From positions 62,001-126,000 of the forward strand of contig CAWIVN010000021.1 in assembly GCA_963839515.1 (NCBI GenBank): DNA of 64,000 nt, written 5' to 3'. The notes under the pieces are model-generated. The model ran no database searches. It was not told the DNA's origin and saw nothing but the letters and a program-made list of their open reading frames with translations. The translations under genes and the position numbers were made by a program. This DNA comes from Fredericiella sp963839515. Lineage in GTDB: Bacteria; Chloroflexota; Anaerolineae; Caldilineales; Caldilineaceae. Below are positions 45,076-54,386 of the stretch, in pieces; within the stretch, counting starts at the first letter, position 1; each line of letters begins with the position of its first letter.

Positions 45076-45558
45076 ATGTTGGAGCGTATGCTGGTGGCTT
45101 CTTTGTTCAACCTGGCTGTATTAGGTCTCTGTCTGTGGCGGCCCAATGCCGGCCGCATCTTCCTTGGCTTGTTCTTTATTGTCATGGCGATAGGTGTGCA
45201 CGTGGTGCTGGTCCTGATAGCGCCGGCCGCATACTTGGGCTTTGGCGCTACTGCGCTGTTTCCTCTCTATCGCTGGTTGTTTGGGACCGTCGTGGCCTGG
45301 AACCCAGTGCTGTTTGGGCTGTTTGCCGCCGCGTTTGAGCTGACCCTGGCCCTGTTGATGCTGAGCAAGGGCCAATATGCACGCTGGGGTTTCATTGTCA
45401 GCGGGCTGTTCATGCTGGCGATCATGCCGCTGGGCTACGAAGTTTTGCCCAACATCCTGCTCGCCACTGCGCTGTTTTACCTGGCGACCAGGCAGTTCAA
45501 TGCTAGCTTGTGGGACATGCTGGTGCATCGGCCGGCGCAAGCGACAGCTCGGCCGTAA
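45076..45558 (+). CDS. Integral membrane protein, about five helices
   Basis: 160 aa. Hydrophobic segments near residues 5-22, 28-52, 57-75, 78-100 and 106-130 (LFNLAVLGLCLW, IFLGLFFIVMAIGVHVVLVLI and so on). No domain recognised; it resembles DoxX/DUF-type small membrane proteins in outline only. Its own ATG at 45076 has AAGGATCG upstream. It is convergent with etfA. Confidence 0.65.
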   Translation: MLERMLVASLFNLAVLGLCLWRPNAGRIFLGLFFIVMAIGVHVVLVLIAPAAYLGFGATALFPLYRWLFGTVVAWNPVLFGLFAAAFELTLALLMLSKGQYARWGFIVSGLFMLAIMPLGYEVLPNILLATALFYLATRQFNASLWDMLVHRPAQATARP

Positions 45559-45577
45559 CGACTTCCAGGAGGTGGGG

Positions 45578-45604
45578 CCTCCAGGAGGTGCCACCTCCTG
45601 GAGG
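45578..45604. terminator. Palindromic hairpin between membrane protein gene and etfA (convergent)
   Basis: 13-bp perfect arms CCTCCAGGAGGTG (45578-45590) and CACCTCCTGGAGG (45592-45604) with a single-base spacer; a third CTTCCAGGAGG copy precedes at 45562. It lies between two converging stops and probably terminates both. Similar in design to, but different in sequence from, the CTTCCCGGAAG dispersed repeats. Confidence 0.55.
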
Positions 45605-45631
45605 TATTGAAGAGGGAGCTGCCTGGCGGGC

Positions 45632-46627
45632 TTATTTGCCCAGGCGCTTCTTGAATTCGGCGTTGAGGGCCGGCAGGACTTCGTAGAGGTCGCCCACGAT
45701 ACCGTAGGTGGCCTTCTCGAAGATCGGGGCCTCGGCATCCTTGTTGATGGCGACGATGACTTTGCTGCTGCCCATACCGGCCAGGTGCTGGATGGCGCCG
45801 CTGATGCCGGCGGCGATGTACAGATCAGGCTTGACGGTCTTGCCCGTCTGGCCAACCTGGTACTTGTAGGGCACATAGCCCGCATCGACTGCGGCGCGGC
45901 TGGCGCCGACGGCGGCGCCCAGCGTGTTGGCCAATGCGGCCACCAACTCGAAGCCCTTGGCGGGATCCTGTGAGACGCCGCGGCCGCCGGACACGATCTT
46001 GCTGGCGTCGGTCAGGCTGACTTCGCCGCTGTCTGAGGTCTTGACCTCGACTACCTGCTCCTTGATGGAGCCGTCGCTGACGCCGGCATCCACGGCCTTG
46101 ACCTCGCCGCGGGCGGCGCCGGCTTCGGGCAGCGGGAACGAGCGGGCGCGCACGCTGGCGACCTGCACCGGGCTGGAGAAGGTGACGTCGGTCAGGATGT
46201 TGTTGGAGTAGACCGAGCGTACGGCGACCAGGCTGCCGCCTTCGACGCGCAGGTCCACGGCGTCGGGAGCAAGGCCCGCATCCAGCTCACAGGCTACGGT
46301 GGCGGTCAATTCGCGGCCGCGCGTGGTGGCGGCTGCCAGTAGGATGGTGGCGCCGGATTCGGCTACGGCCTTCTTGAGGGCGGCCGCATAGCCACTCAGC
46401 CTGTACTCGGCCAAGGCTGGGTTGGTCAGTGTAAGAACGGTGTCGGCGCCGTAGGTGCGCGCCTCTTCTGCTGCTGCGGCGGTGTCGCTGCCGATCACGG
46501 CCGCTACCAACGAGGTGCCAAGGGCATCGGCCACCTTGCGACCAGCGCCCAATACTTCCCAAGAGTTGGCGACGACATTCGTTGTTGCGCCACTCTTCGA
46601 TTGTTCGATCCAAACAAGAACGGACAT
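45632..46627 (-). CDS. etfA: Electron transfer flavoprotein alpha subunit
   Basis: 331 aa from ATG 46627 (AAGGAGAAAG just upstream; the longer frame to 46660 overlaps etfB). The C-terminal FAD-binding module has VSGGRGVSQDPAKGF, then GASRAAVDAGYVPYKYQVGQTGKTVKPDLYIAAGISGAIQH, the ETF-alpha signature. With EtfB it shuttles electrons from acyl-CoA and related dehydrogenases to the quinone pool via ETF-QO or a bifurcating partner. etfB ends 13 nt before it. Confidence 0.96.
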   Translation of the reverse strand: MSVLVWIEQSKSGATTNVVANSWEVLGAGRKVADALGTSLVAAVIGSDTAAAAEEARTYGADTVLTLTNPALAEYRLSGYAAALKKAVAESGATILLAAATTRGRELTATVACELDAGLAPDAVDLRVEGGSLVAVRSVYSNNILTDVTFSSPVQVASVRARSFPLPEAGAARGEVKAVDAGVSDGSIKEQVVEVKTSDSGEVSLTDASKIVSGGRGVSQDPAKGFELVAALANTLGAAVGASRAAVDAGYVPYKYQVGQTGKTVKPDLYIAAGISGAIQHLAGMGSSKVIVAINKDAEAPIFEKATYGIVGDLYEVLPALNAEFKKRLGK

Positions 46628-46640
46628 GGGTGCTTTCTCC

Positions 46641-47411
46641 TTAGATGACCTTGTCTGCAATCAAGGCGTCGGCCAGCTTGGCGGCCTTCTCCTGGGCGGA
46701 GGCGCCGTCGATTATCGTGACTTTGCTTTTGCGTTCTTCGGGCTTGCGGACGTTTGTCCACTGCGTCTTGCCACTGTTGGGGGCAATGCCTGCCGGCGTG
46801 ACCGGAATGTTGGCCTTGCTGGCCTTGCGGATGCCCATGAAACTGGGGTAGCGCGGGTCGTTAATCTCCTTGCCCACGCTGAGAACGGCCGGCAGCGGTA
46901 CGCTCAATGTCTCCTGGCCACCTTCGACCAACCGTTCGACGGTGACACGACCGCCCGAAACGTCCAGGATCTTTGACACGCCGGATACCAACGGCCAACC
47001 AAGCTTGGCAGCAACGCCCGCAAATACGGCGCCGCTGTTGTCATCGACACTCTGCTTGCCCGTCAGCACCAGGTCCACAGAACCCTGCTCCTTGACGGCG
47101 TTGGCCAGCGCTTCGGCAGTCGTAAATAGGTCGCCGCCGACTACACCCGCCGAATTGACAAGGGCAGCCGCGCCCACGCCCATGGCCAGCGTGTGCTTGA
47201 GGGCGTCGGCCGCTTCCGGCACGCCCATGCTGATTGCCACCGACTCGGCGTCAAAGCGGTCGCCCAGCAAAATGGCTTCTTCGGCCGCGTACTCGTCCCA
47301 CGGGTTGATCACCATCGTGGCCTTGACCTTGCCCGCGCGGACATCATCCGCCGAAACCTTGGGCAGTTCGGCTGTGTCCGGGGTTTGTTTGACCAAAACA
47401 ACAACTTTCAC
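46641..47411 (-). CDS. etfB: Electron transfer flavoprotein beta subunit
   Basis: 256 aa starting with GTG at 47411 after a full AGGAGGTC ribosome site. VVVLVKQTPDTAEL at the N terminus, PWDEYAAEEAILL, VDLVLTGKQSVDDNSGAVFAGVAAKLGWP (AMP/FAD-binding loop) and ETLSVPLPAVLSVGKEINDPRYPS are typical. Forms the heterodimer with EtfA encoded downstream. Confidence 0.96.
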   Translation of the reverse strand: MKVVVLVKQTPDTAELPKVSADDVRAGKVKATMVINPWDEYAAEEAILLGDRFDAESVAISMGVPEAADALKHTLAMGVGAAALVNSAGVVGGDLFTTAEALANAVKEQGSVDLVLTGKQSVDDNSGAVFAGVAAKLGWPLVSGVSKILDVSGGRVTVERLVEGGQETLSVPLPAVLSVGKEINDPRYPSFMGIRKASKANIPVTPAGIAPNSGKTQWTNVRKPEERKSKVTIIDGASAQEKAAKLADALIADKVI

Positions 47412-47884
47412 TTTTTGACCTCCTATTGGGTTGGGTCAGGCAATAGACTGGTTGCGAAAGAAAAAATCACAACATTTATACTGGCATGATAGCAAAGCCG
47501 GCGCAAAATACCAGGGACAATCGTCATCGATCCGCGCACCACTTGTCACGGGATGGACAGGGCAGACGTAGCACGATTGAACATGTAGGTAGCGCCTTCC
47601 GCCAGCGCATACCTTAGTATAGGCCAAAACGTTGTAACATTGTTCGCGGCGTGTTGCATTGTAGGCGATGGATGGGGCACGAAGGCGTGCCGGTCCGCAC
47701 GAAGGCGTGCGGGCTGAACACAGTGGCGGGGCAACGTCAGTGGAAGGGCAGTGTCCGGCGAGCCAATAAAAAAGGCAGGAACGCCATTGTTCCCGCCAAT
47801 CGAGAGAAGCGCGTAGCTCCTCTAACTGGAACAATTGTACCACGACCGGCCGCGTGAGGCAAACCAAGCGCCAAGGATGATTTC
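47412..47884. other. Intergenic region with twin mini-hairpins
   Basis: About 470 bp between the divergent etfBA operon and the CPBP protease gene; it must hold both promoters. Two identical 14-nt hairpins, GCACGAAGGCGTGC, lie at 47677-47690 and 47697-47710 (5-bp stem, AAGG loop). No credible coding frame, no tRNA. Confidence 0.5.
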
Positions 47885-48571
47885 ATGCTTTCACCGTATT
47901 ACATTCTCTTTGTCCTCCTGACCTTGGCCCTCACCACATGGATCGGCTACAACACTTATCTCACCGCGCGCCTGTTGCGCACCTGGCGCCCTGAGTCTAA
48001 CCCGCTGCTGCATCCGCTCGAGACTGTCGTGCGTCTGGTGCTGATTGCCGCCTGCATTGGCCTTGGTTGGATGAGCGGTCTTGATCGAACCGTGCTGGGT
48101 TGGACGGCTGCGCACGCCTGGGCACAGGCAGCTTTGGGCGTGCTGGCCGGGCTTGTCCTGGCCGCAGTCTTCCTGCTGGCCACACGCTGGGTAGTCAAAC
48201 GCACCGGTGAACGCTACTATTCGTCGCTTGTCATTGAGTTGATCGTGCCAAAGGACGGGCGTGAGTTTTTGTTAACCGCCTTGGCCATGGTCACGGTCGT
48301 GCTGTTGGAGGAACTGCTCTTTCGCAGCCTGCTGGTGGGTGGCCTCACGCCGCTGCTGCCCGGCCCTGTATTGGTGGTCGGCTTTGGCATCCTCTTTGGC
48401 CTGCTGCACAGCCCGCAGGGGACGTGGGGCATGATCGGGGCAGTCTTGGCGGGGATCATCCTGGGGACGCTATTCCTGCTGGCGGGCAGCCTGCTGCTGC
48501 CGTGCGTGGCGCATTATGTGGCGAACATGGTGCAGGTAGGGGTAGCGTACCGGGGGAGGGTGAGAGAGTGA
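47885..48571 (+). CDS. CPBP family intramembrane metalloprotease (CAAX-like)
   Basis: 228 aa with six or so transmembrane helices. The diagnostic EExxxR motif is EELLFR at 142-147, followed by FGLLHSPQG (His near 176) and CVAHYVANMVQ near the C terminus, the conserved His/Asn pair of the ABI/CPBP fold. Substrates in bacteria are mostly unknown (protein processing or bacteriocin immunity). It ends 4 bp before the convergent GT2 gene. Confidence 0.85.
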   Translation: MLSPYYILFVLLTLALTTWIGYNTYLTARLLRTWRPESNPLLHPLETVVRLVLIAACIGLGWMSGLDRTVLGWTAAHAWAQAALGVLAGLVLAAVFLLATRWVVKRTGERYYSSLVIELIVPKDGREFLLTALAMVTVVLLEELLFRSLLVGGLTPLLPGPVLVVGFGILFGLLHSPQGTWGMIGAVLAGIILGTLFLLAGSLLLPCVAHYVANMVQVGVAYRGRVRE

Positions 48572-48575
48572 GCAC

Positions 48576-49391
48576 TCACTCCAGCGGGCTTTGCAGACTG
48601 GTGGCGCCAAATTCGCTGGCAGCAGGTGTCCCACTGCCATCATACAGGCCTCGACGGCCGTTGCGGCGGATTTTGAGCAGCTCGCGCACCATGTTGATGG
48701 TGTCTTGGACGGGGCGCACGCGGCTATCCGATTGGTAGTACCAGCGGATGGGGATCTCGACCAGGCGCAGACCGTGGCGGCGGGCGATGTAGAGCACCTC
48801 GACGTCAAAGCTCCAACCGTCCAGCTTTTGCAGGGCAAAGGTGAGCTTTGCGCTTTCGCACGTAAACATCTTAAAGCCGCATTGGGTGTCCTGGATGCCG
48901 GGCACGGCCAAGACGCGCACGAGGAAGTTGAAGACGCGCCCCATGATGTGCCGGTAGGCCGGCTCGTCAATCCGCACGGCGCCTGGCGCCTCGCGGCTGG
49001 CAATAGCAATGTCGTAGACGCCGGACTTGAGCGTGGGCGGCAGAAACTTGGCGATCTCTTCAATCGGCATGGCCAGGTCGGCGTCACAGATGAACAGGTA
49101 TTTGCCCTGGCCCATCAGCATGCCGTGACGAACTGCCGCACCCTTGCCCGGCGTGCTGTGCGTGAGCGCAATTGTAAATGGGTCTTCCGAGCGCACATGG
49201 TCGGCGATAAAGCGTTCGGCCACGCCCGACGTGTCGTCGCGCGAACCATTCTCCACCACCAGAACTTCGCTGCGATATGGCTGGCTGCGTAGAAAAGCTG
49301 CGATCTTGTCCAACGTAGGCGGGAGACGGCGCTCTTCGTTATAGGCGGGGATAATGATGGTCAAAAATACCGGTGATGCGGAATCGGTCAC
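48576..49391 (-). CDS. Family 2 glycosyltransferase (dolichyl-phosphate glucosyltransferase-like)
   Basis: 271 aa, GT-A fold. TIIIPAYNEERRLPPTL at the N terminus, FICDADLAMP (the DxD-type metal site) near 109-117, and DTQCGFKMF near 170, a motif typical of polyprenyl-phosphate glucosyl/mannosyltransferases. No C-terminal membrane helices, so it is the soluble ALG5-like core form. It should transfer a sugar from a nucleotide donor to a lipid phosphate at the membrane for cell-surface glycan or glycoprotein synthesis. Confidence 0.85.
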   Translation of the reverse strand: MTDSASPVFLTIIIPAYNEERRLPPTLDKIAAFLRSQPYRSEVLVVENGSRDDTSGVAERFIADHVRSEDPFTIALTHSTPGKGAAVRHGMLMGQGKYLFICDADLAMPIEEIAKFLPPTLKSGVYDIAIASREAPGAVRIDEPAYRHIMGRVFNFLVRVLAVPGIQDTQCGFKMFTCESAKLTFALQKLDGWSFDVEVLYIARRHGLRLVEIPIRWYYQSDSRVRPVQDTINMVRELLKIRRNGRRGLYDGSGTPAASEFGATSLQSPLE

Positions 49392-49413
49392 AAAAGCGTC
49401 CTGTCCACCGAGA

Positions 49414-50298
49414 TTACGTGATCAGACTGACCAGCGCCAGCAATGAAAAGATTTGCACCACGACGGCGCCGCTCCACAACATGTAGGCAGCCATTGCCTG
49501 GCGTCGCGCCATTAAAACCAGGCCGGCGATGCCGTTGATCCCCCAGGCCAGCAGCCCGATGATGGGAAGCCGGTACAAGGCACCCTTCTCCCGAATCTCT
49601 TCCGGCAAGCCCGCGCTATTGTAGCGAACCGTCAAAACATCCGGCAAATTCGGGAAGCTAATCATCAACACGCCAAACAGGATCAGTACGCCCAACAGGC
49701 CGCCGACCAGCAGCCAGACGCCCAATCGGTCGGACGGCAGCAGGCGGTTGAGACGACCGGCCCGCACGCGCGCCGGCGCCAGCACCAGCGAAGGTCCCAT
49801 GGCGTAACGTTCCTGCACAGTTTCAATCATGGCTTGCGGGTCGACGGGCGAGAGAACAAAAGTACCGTCCGCCGTGTCAAACAGTACGCCCTGTGCCGGC
49901 GGGCGTGTGGCAAACATTTGGATGCTTTGGTCGTGGCCCACGTTGCGCAGATAGGGGGCAGGCCAGTTCAATGGGCGGGGCTTGCCGATGGGCAGGTCAT
50001 GGTCGGCATCAATGTGGACGATGCTGGGCAGCGGAATGATCTGGCGCAGGTAGGCCCAGCGTACCGTAATGGCGTTGCGGTCCACCCAGTATTCGAGCGT
50101 GAATGCTGCCCACGTGCGCAGGAGCAGGTGAGCAAGCACCGGCAGGCTGCCAACCACGACTACGACCAGCAAGAATTTGAGCATGTCAGCCGGCCGGCGG
50201 ATTGCCCACACAACCAGCAGCAGGTCGATGAGCACGATCCAGAACGACGCGGCCAGCCCTTCCCAGCGTGTGGGGCAGGGCGGCGGCTTAAAGACCAT
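49414..50298 (-). CDS. Membrane protein with PH-like and DUF1648-like parts
   Basis: 294 aa from ATG 50298, giving an 11-nt overlap with surE; an ATG at 50367 would extend it by 23 residues deep into surE. Two helices near residues 15-60, a bacterial-PH-like beta section (YWVDRNAITVRWAYLRQIIPLPSIVHI), then four membrane helices. A NLPDVLTVRYNSAGLPEEI stretch between them resembles DUF1648 (which has P-x-x-x-P-x-H-x-N/D). Membrane location is sure, function is not. Translationally coupled to surE. Confidence 0.65.
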   Translation of the reverse strand: MVFKPPPCPTRWEGLAASFWIVLIDLLLVVWAIRRPADMLKFLLVVVVVGSLPVLAHLLLRTWAAFTLEYWVDRNAITVRWAYLRQIIPLPSIVHIDADHDLPIGKPRPLNWPAPYLRNVGHDQSIQMFATRPPAQGVLFDTADGTFVLSPVDPQAMIETVQERYAMGPSLVLAPARVRAGRLNRLLPSDRLGVWLLVGGLLGVLILFGVLMISFPNLPDVLTVRYNSAGLPEEIREKGALYRLPIIGLLAWGINGIAGLVLMARRQAMAAYMLWSGAVVVQIFSLLALVSLIT

Positions 50299-51127
50299 CG
50301 CCGCCTTGTCCTGCTGCGTATGCCCCCGAGACATGGGCAGTGCTGCGCTCTTCAAAGCCCCAGTCATCGAGGTGCCTGAGGAAATTGTAGTTGGTCAGGT
50401 CGAGCGCAATGGGCGTGACGCTGATGTAGCCATGCTTGACTGCACCCACGTCCGTCGCCAGGTCGTCCTCGTCGATCGGATGCGAACCGCCCAGCCAGTA
50501 GTAAGGCCGGCCATAGGGGTCATCACGCTTGATCACTTCGTCGATATCATAGCGGCGGCCGCCCATGCGCGTAATGCGCACGCCCAGGATCTCGCCGGGT
50601 GGTATGCCCGGTACATTGACATTGATCAGTGTCTGCGCCGGGAGCCCATGCTTGAGCACGCGCTGCGCCACCCCGCGCGCCACCTCGCCGGTGTATTGGT
50701 GAATCTCCGCCAGATCGCCCCTGGCTTTTGTCGGGTGGGACGAGCTGACCGCCACGCCGGGCACACCGAGGATAACGGCTTCCATGGCGCAAGCTACGGT
50801 GCCGCTGTAGGTAATATCGATGCCAACGTTGTGGCCGGTGTTGATGCCGCTGACGACCAGGTCGGGCTTGGCGCCCAGCGCGCCGCCCATGGCCATGGCC
50901 ACGCAGTCGGTCGGGCTGCCGCTGCAGGTAAAGCCCTTGCTGCCGTCGGCCAACGTTACCTGCGTAATGCGCAGCGGCTTGTGCATGGTCTTGAGGTGAC
51001 TGGTGGCGCTCCAGTTGCGCTCGGGCGCCAGCACCAGCACGTCGCCGAGCGGCTCCAGCTGCTGCTTGAGGGCGAGCAGGCCGGAGGAGGAGATACCGTC
51101 GTCATTGGTAACAAGGATAAGTGGCAT
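50288..51127 (-). CDS. surE: 5'/3'-nucleotidase SurE
   Basis: 279 aa from the ATG at 51127, where the family N terminus PLILVTNDDGISSSG starts (metal-binding Asp-Asp); the longer frame to 51160 is rejected. GSPTDCVAMAMGG and LVVSGINTGHNVGIDITYSGTVACAMEA hold the remaining catalytic Asn and loop residues. SurE is a divalent-metal nucleoside monophosphate phosphatase involved in stress survival. Confidence 0.95.
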   Translation of the reverse strand: MPLILVTNDDGISSSGLLALKQQLEPLGDVLVLAPERNWSATSHLKTMHKPLRITQVTLADGSKGFTCSGSPTDCVAMAMGGALGAKPDLVVSGINTGHNVGIDITYSGTVACAMEAVILGVPGVAVSSSHPTKARGDLAEIHQYTGEVARGVAQRVLKHGLPAQTLINVNVPGIPPGEILGVRITRMGGRRYDIDEVIKRDDPYGRPYYWLGGSHPIDEDDLATDVGAVKHGYISVTPIALDLTNYNFLRHLDDWGFEERSTAHVSGAYAAGQGGDGL

Positions 51128-51166
51128 GCTCAGTCTTTCGTGTGCGGCCGTGCGAGGCACGATGGT

Positions 51167-54100
51167 TTATTTCTTTTCGTGTCTTACGTACACGCGGATG
51201 GGTTCGCTCTCCGCGGCGTTGCCCGCGGCGTCGTAGGCGACGACCTTGATCTCGTGGCCTTCCAGATAGACGCCACCGTTGGTGATGATGGCTTGGAAGC
51301 CGCCGGGGTATGTAGCGACCATGCCCGGCTGGATGTCAGGGTCGTCGCTGGTAAACGCCGGCCATGGTGTACCGCCGTCAGCCGAGTTGATGTCGCGCAT
51401 GGTCATTTCCCAGCGCTGGTTGTATGGTGAGACGGTGCTTTCGCCAAATCCCTGGCCGTCGATCATGAAGACTACGCGGCCGATCGTCAGGTTGTCGTTG
51501 GCCAAGGCGTTGACGTTGATCTGTTCGTCCTGATCCATTACGTACAGCCGATCAGGTTTTGGCTCCGTCACCACAATGGTGGGCGGCGTGTTGTCGATTG
51601 TCAGCGGTGCGGTTGCGACCTTGGGTCCGTCGCCGCGGTTGACTGTCAGCCGCAGCGTGTAGGGTCCCTCGGGGAAGACCGTGGTATCCAGGCGCTGCAG
51701 TACGTTGTTTTGCACCTCGTCACCGCGCTCGGCGCCGATCATCGTCCATTCGGTTGGCTCAAGGCCGGCGCCAATCTCCAGGCGGAAGGGGCCGCCCCGG
51801 GCATTGCCGATCACGTCGAACTGGCCGGCGACGTAGCTGCCGACAGTGGGCGAGATGATGGCGCTGTCGGGGTCGAAATCTTCGGGACGCGCCGCCGTGC
51901 TTTGGCTGGGGGGTTGTTCCAGGCCACTTTCGCGCACCCAGTCGGCGGCTTCGCTCGGCAGGATCTGGTAGACTCGCGGCTCGATGCGGTCGGGCGGCGT
52001 GGTCGGGCCTGCCAGCAGGCCGGTCTCCTTGTCGATGTCAAAGGACTGCCAGATGTTGTCCGAAACAGTTGGCTCAGTGCCGGCGACGAAGATCTCCGAC
52101 CGCTGGTCCTGGCAGTTGTCGGTGGGCAGCAGGCCGCTCGGCTGGCAGATCACGCGATCTACGATACCCGGCGGGCGGTCGTACCAGATGGCGGGCAGCC
52201 CCTCATGGTACTTCTGCATGACTGCATTCCAGATGGGGGCCGCGCCCGACAGGCCGGTTACATTCTCCATCGACTCATTATCGGTGTTGCCGACCCATAC
52301 GCCGACCGTGAGTTGCGGCGTGTAACCCATCGTGTAGTTGTCTTTGAACCCATTGGTCGTGCCGGTCTTGGCTGCCACCTTGCGGTCGGGCAGCGTCAAT
52401 GCCGTATTGGCGCCAAAGGCGGAGGCGCGGGCCACGTCGTCGCTCATAATGTCCTGCATCAGGTAGGCGACTTCCTGGCTGAAGATGCGCTCGGCCGTTG
52501 GCTGCTCGTACTTCTTGAGGATGTTGCCGTCGCTGTCGCGCACTTGCAGGATCGAGACGGGATCGAGCGTGCGGTAGCCGCTCTGGATTTCCTCGGCGGG
52601 CAGCGGTTCGCCGACCATGTTGCCGCTGTTGGCAAAGACGCTGTAGGCAAAGGTGTGGTCGAGCAGCGAGACCTCGCCGCCGCCCAGCACGAGGCTGAGA
52701 CCGTAGAAGTTGAGGCCGCGATTGAGGCCGTTGATGCCCATGCGGTGGGCCGTGCGCAGCGCCGTGGCCACGCCGACCTGGTCCATCACCTTGATAGCCG
52801 GGATGTTGTACGAACGCGCCAGCGCGTTGCGCAACGAGACCGGGCCATGATACTGGCGGTCATAGTTTTCCGGCCGATAGTAGGTGCCGTCAGCCTGCGG
52901 AAAGGCGGTCGGCACATCCAGGATCATCGAGGCCGGAGTCATGCCCTGCTGCAGGGCAGTCAGATAGACATAGGGTTTAAAGCTGGAACCGGGCTGGCGT
53001 TCGGAGGTGGCCATGTTGACCTGGCCGTCGATTTCGTCGTTGTTGTAATCCAGCGAGCCGACCATAGAGAGGATTTCGCCGGTGTCATTCTTGATGGCGA
53101 CGACGCTCGAGTTGCTGGCGTTCTTGCCTTGTTCGGCCAAGATTTTGACCTGTTCGCGTGCCACCTGCTCGGCGTACTTCTGCAGTTCCACGTCGAGCGT
53201 CGTGTAGACAGTTAAACCTTTCTTCCAGATGTAGAAGGGGTCGTCGGACGTGTTGTACTCTCGCTTGAGCTGGTCGAGCACATAGAGCGCAAAGTGGGGG
53301 GCCGTCATGACGTCAAAGCGTTCGGCCACCGATTTGCGGAGGTTGAGCTGTTCGGCAAAGGCGGCTTCCGCCTCGGCCTGCGTGATATCGCCGGATTCCA
53401 CCATCGCCTGCAGCGCAATGCCCTGGCGTGTCTTGGCATCCTCGGGATTATCGATCGGGTTGAGGGCCGGAAACTGCGGGATGGGGGCAAGCATAGCGGC
53501 CTCGGCCAGCGTCAGGTCCTTGCCGCTCTTGCCAAAGTAGACCTGGCTGGCGGCTTCCACGCCATAGGCGAGGTTGCCGTAGAAATTATAGTTGAGATAC
53601 CACTCGAGCAGCTTTTCCTTCGGGTAGCGCCGCGTAAGCTCGAGCGAGAGCAGCACTTCCTTGATCTTGCGGGCGTAGGACTGTTGGGTGCGATCCTCGA
53701 CGGGGATAACCACATTCTTAATCAACTGCTGGGTGATTGACGAACCGCCCTGCACGGTCCCGCCCTGGACATTTGACATAAAGGCACGGAAGAGCCCGCG
53801 CACGTTGACGCCGGGGTTGGTCCAGAAGTTGCGGTCTTCCAGGGCTACGGCCGACTTGGCGACCCAGGGTGACATCTTATCAAGCGTCAGGAAGCGGCGG
53901 TCGCCGCCAAAGGGACGCGGGTCTACGCTTTCGTAGAGCAGCTGGGTGCCGGTGCGGTCGTAGATGCGCACCGTTTGGAACTGATCCTGCTGCTGTTCGA
54001 TCACGCCGACGTCGGGCAGTTGGGCGGCGTACTCGTTATAAACGCCTACCACAGTAGCGGCGACCACGCCGGTGATGGTAAGGGCTGAGATTGCGGCAAA

Positions 54101-54220
54101 GATCAGGAGGACGAGGAGAGCCTGGCCGATGCGCTTCCAAACCTGGGGCTTGTTGGCGGCGGCGCGCTGCCGTTTGCGGCGCGCCATGAGAATGTAGTCG
54201 TGACGGTCGAGTCGATTCAT
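51167..54220 (-). CDS. Class A penicillin-binding protein (PBP1A-like) with extended C terminus
   Basis: 1017 aa. One membrane helix near 33-58. The GT51 glycosyltransferase domain has EDRNFWTNPGVNVRG (catalytic Glu) and GGSSITQQLIKN. The transpeptidase domain has the SxxK nucleophile in GSSFKPYVYL, SYNIPA as the second motif and KTGTTNGF as the third. After about residue 690 there is a 300-residue extension with two beta-sandwich-like modules (SYVAGQFDVIGNARGGPF; TPPTIVVTEPKPD), possibly wall-binding Big/Ig-like. It polymerises and cross-links peptidoglycan, so the organism has a murein wall or a remnant of one. Confidence 0.93.
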   Translation of the reverse strand: MNRLDRHDYILMARRKRQRAAANKPQVWKRIGQALLVLLIFAAISALTITGVVAATVVGVYNEYAAQLPDVGVIEQQQDQFQTVRIYDRTGTQLLYESVDPRPFGGDRRFLTLDKMSPWVAKSAVALEDRNFWTNPGVNVRGLFRAFMSNVQGGTVQGGSSITQQLIKNVVIPVEDRTQQSYARKIKEVLLSLELTRRYPKEKLLEWYLNYNFYGNLAYGVEAASQVYFGKSGKDLTLAEAAMLAPIPQFPALNPIDNPEDAKTRQGIALQAMVESGDITQAEAEAAFAEQLNLRKSVAERFDVMTAPHFALYVLDQLKREYNTSDDPFYIWKKGLTVYTTLDVELQKYAEQVAREQVKILAEQGKNASNSSVVAIKNDTGEILSMVGSLDYNNDEIDGQVNMATSERQPGSSFKPYVYLTALQQGMTPASMILDVPTAFPQADGTYYRPENYDRQYHGPVSLRNALARSYNIPAIKVMDQVGVATALRTAHRMGINGLNRGLNFYGLSLVLGGGEVSLLDHTFAYSVFANSGNMVGEPLPAEEIQSGYRTLDPVSILQVRDSDGNILKKYEQPTAERIFSQEVAYLMQDIMSDDVARASAFGANTALTLPDRKVAAKTGTTNGFKDNYTMGYTPQLTVGVWVGNTDNESMENVTGLSGAAPIWNAVMQKYHEGLPAIWYDRPPGIVDRVICQPSGLLPTDNCQDQRSEIFVAGTEPTVSDNIWQSFDIDKETGLLAGPTTPPDRIEPRVYQILPSEAADWVRESGLEQPPSQSTAARPEDFDPDSAIISPTVGSYVAGQFDVIGNARGGPFRLEIGAGLEPTEWTMIGAERGDEVQNNVLQRLDTTVFPEGPYTLRLTVNRGDGPKVATAPLTIDNTPPTIVVTEPKPDRLYVMDQDEQINVNALANDNLTIGRVVFMIDGQGFGESTVSPYNQRWEMTMRDINSADGGTPWPAFTSDDPDIQPGMVATYPGGFQAIITNGGVYLEGHEIKVVAYDAAGNAAESEPIRVYVRHEKK

Positions 54221-54386
54221 TGTTTTTGTCCGGTGCGTGGGCTACCACATCTACGCCCGCGCGCAGCGTAACGGATAGCCTATCATGTCGCAGGGAACAA
54301 CGCCAAAAAAGGGGGTAGTCGTTCCCACAAAAGGGTGAGGTTGGGTGAGAGGGAAAAATGTGTAGTCACGGCACTGATGCTCTTGT

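Noticed and set aside
51710..53215. + strand open frame of 501 codons
   Set aside because: Antisense of the class A PBP transpeptidase domain.
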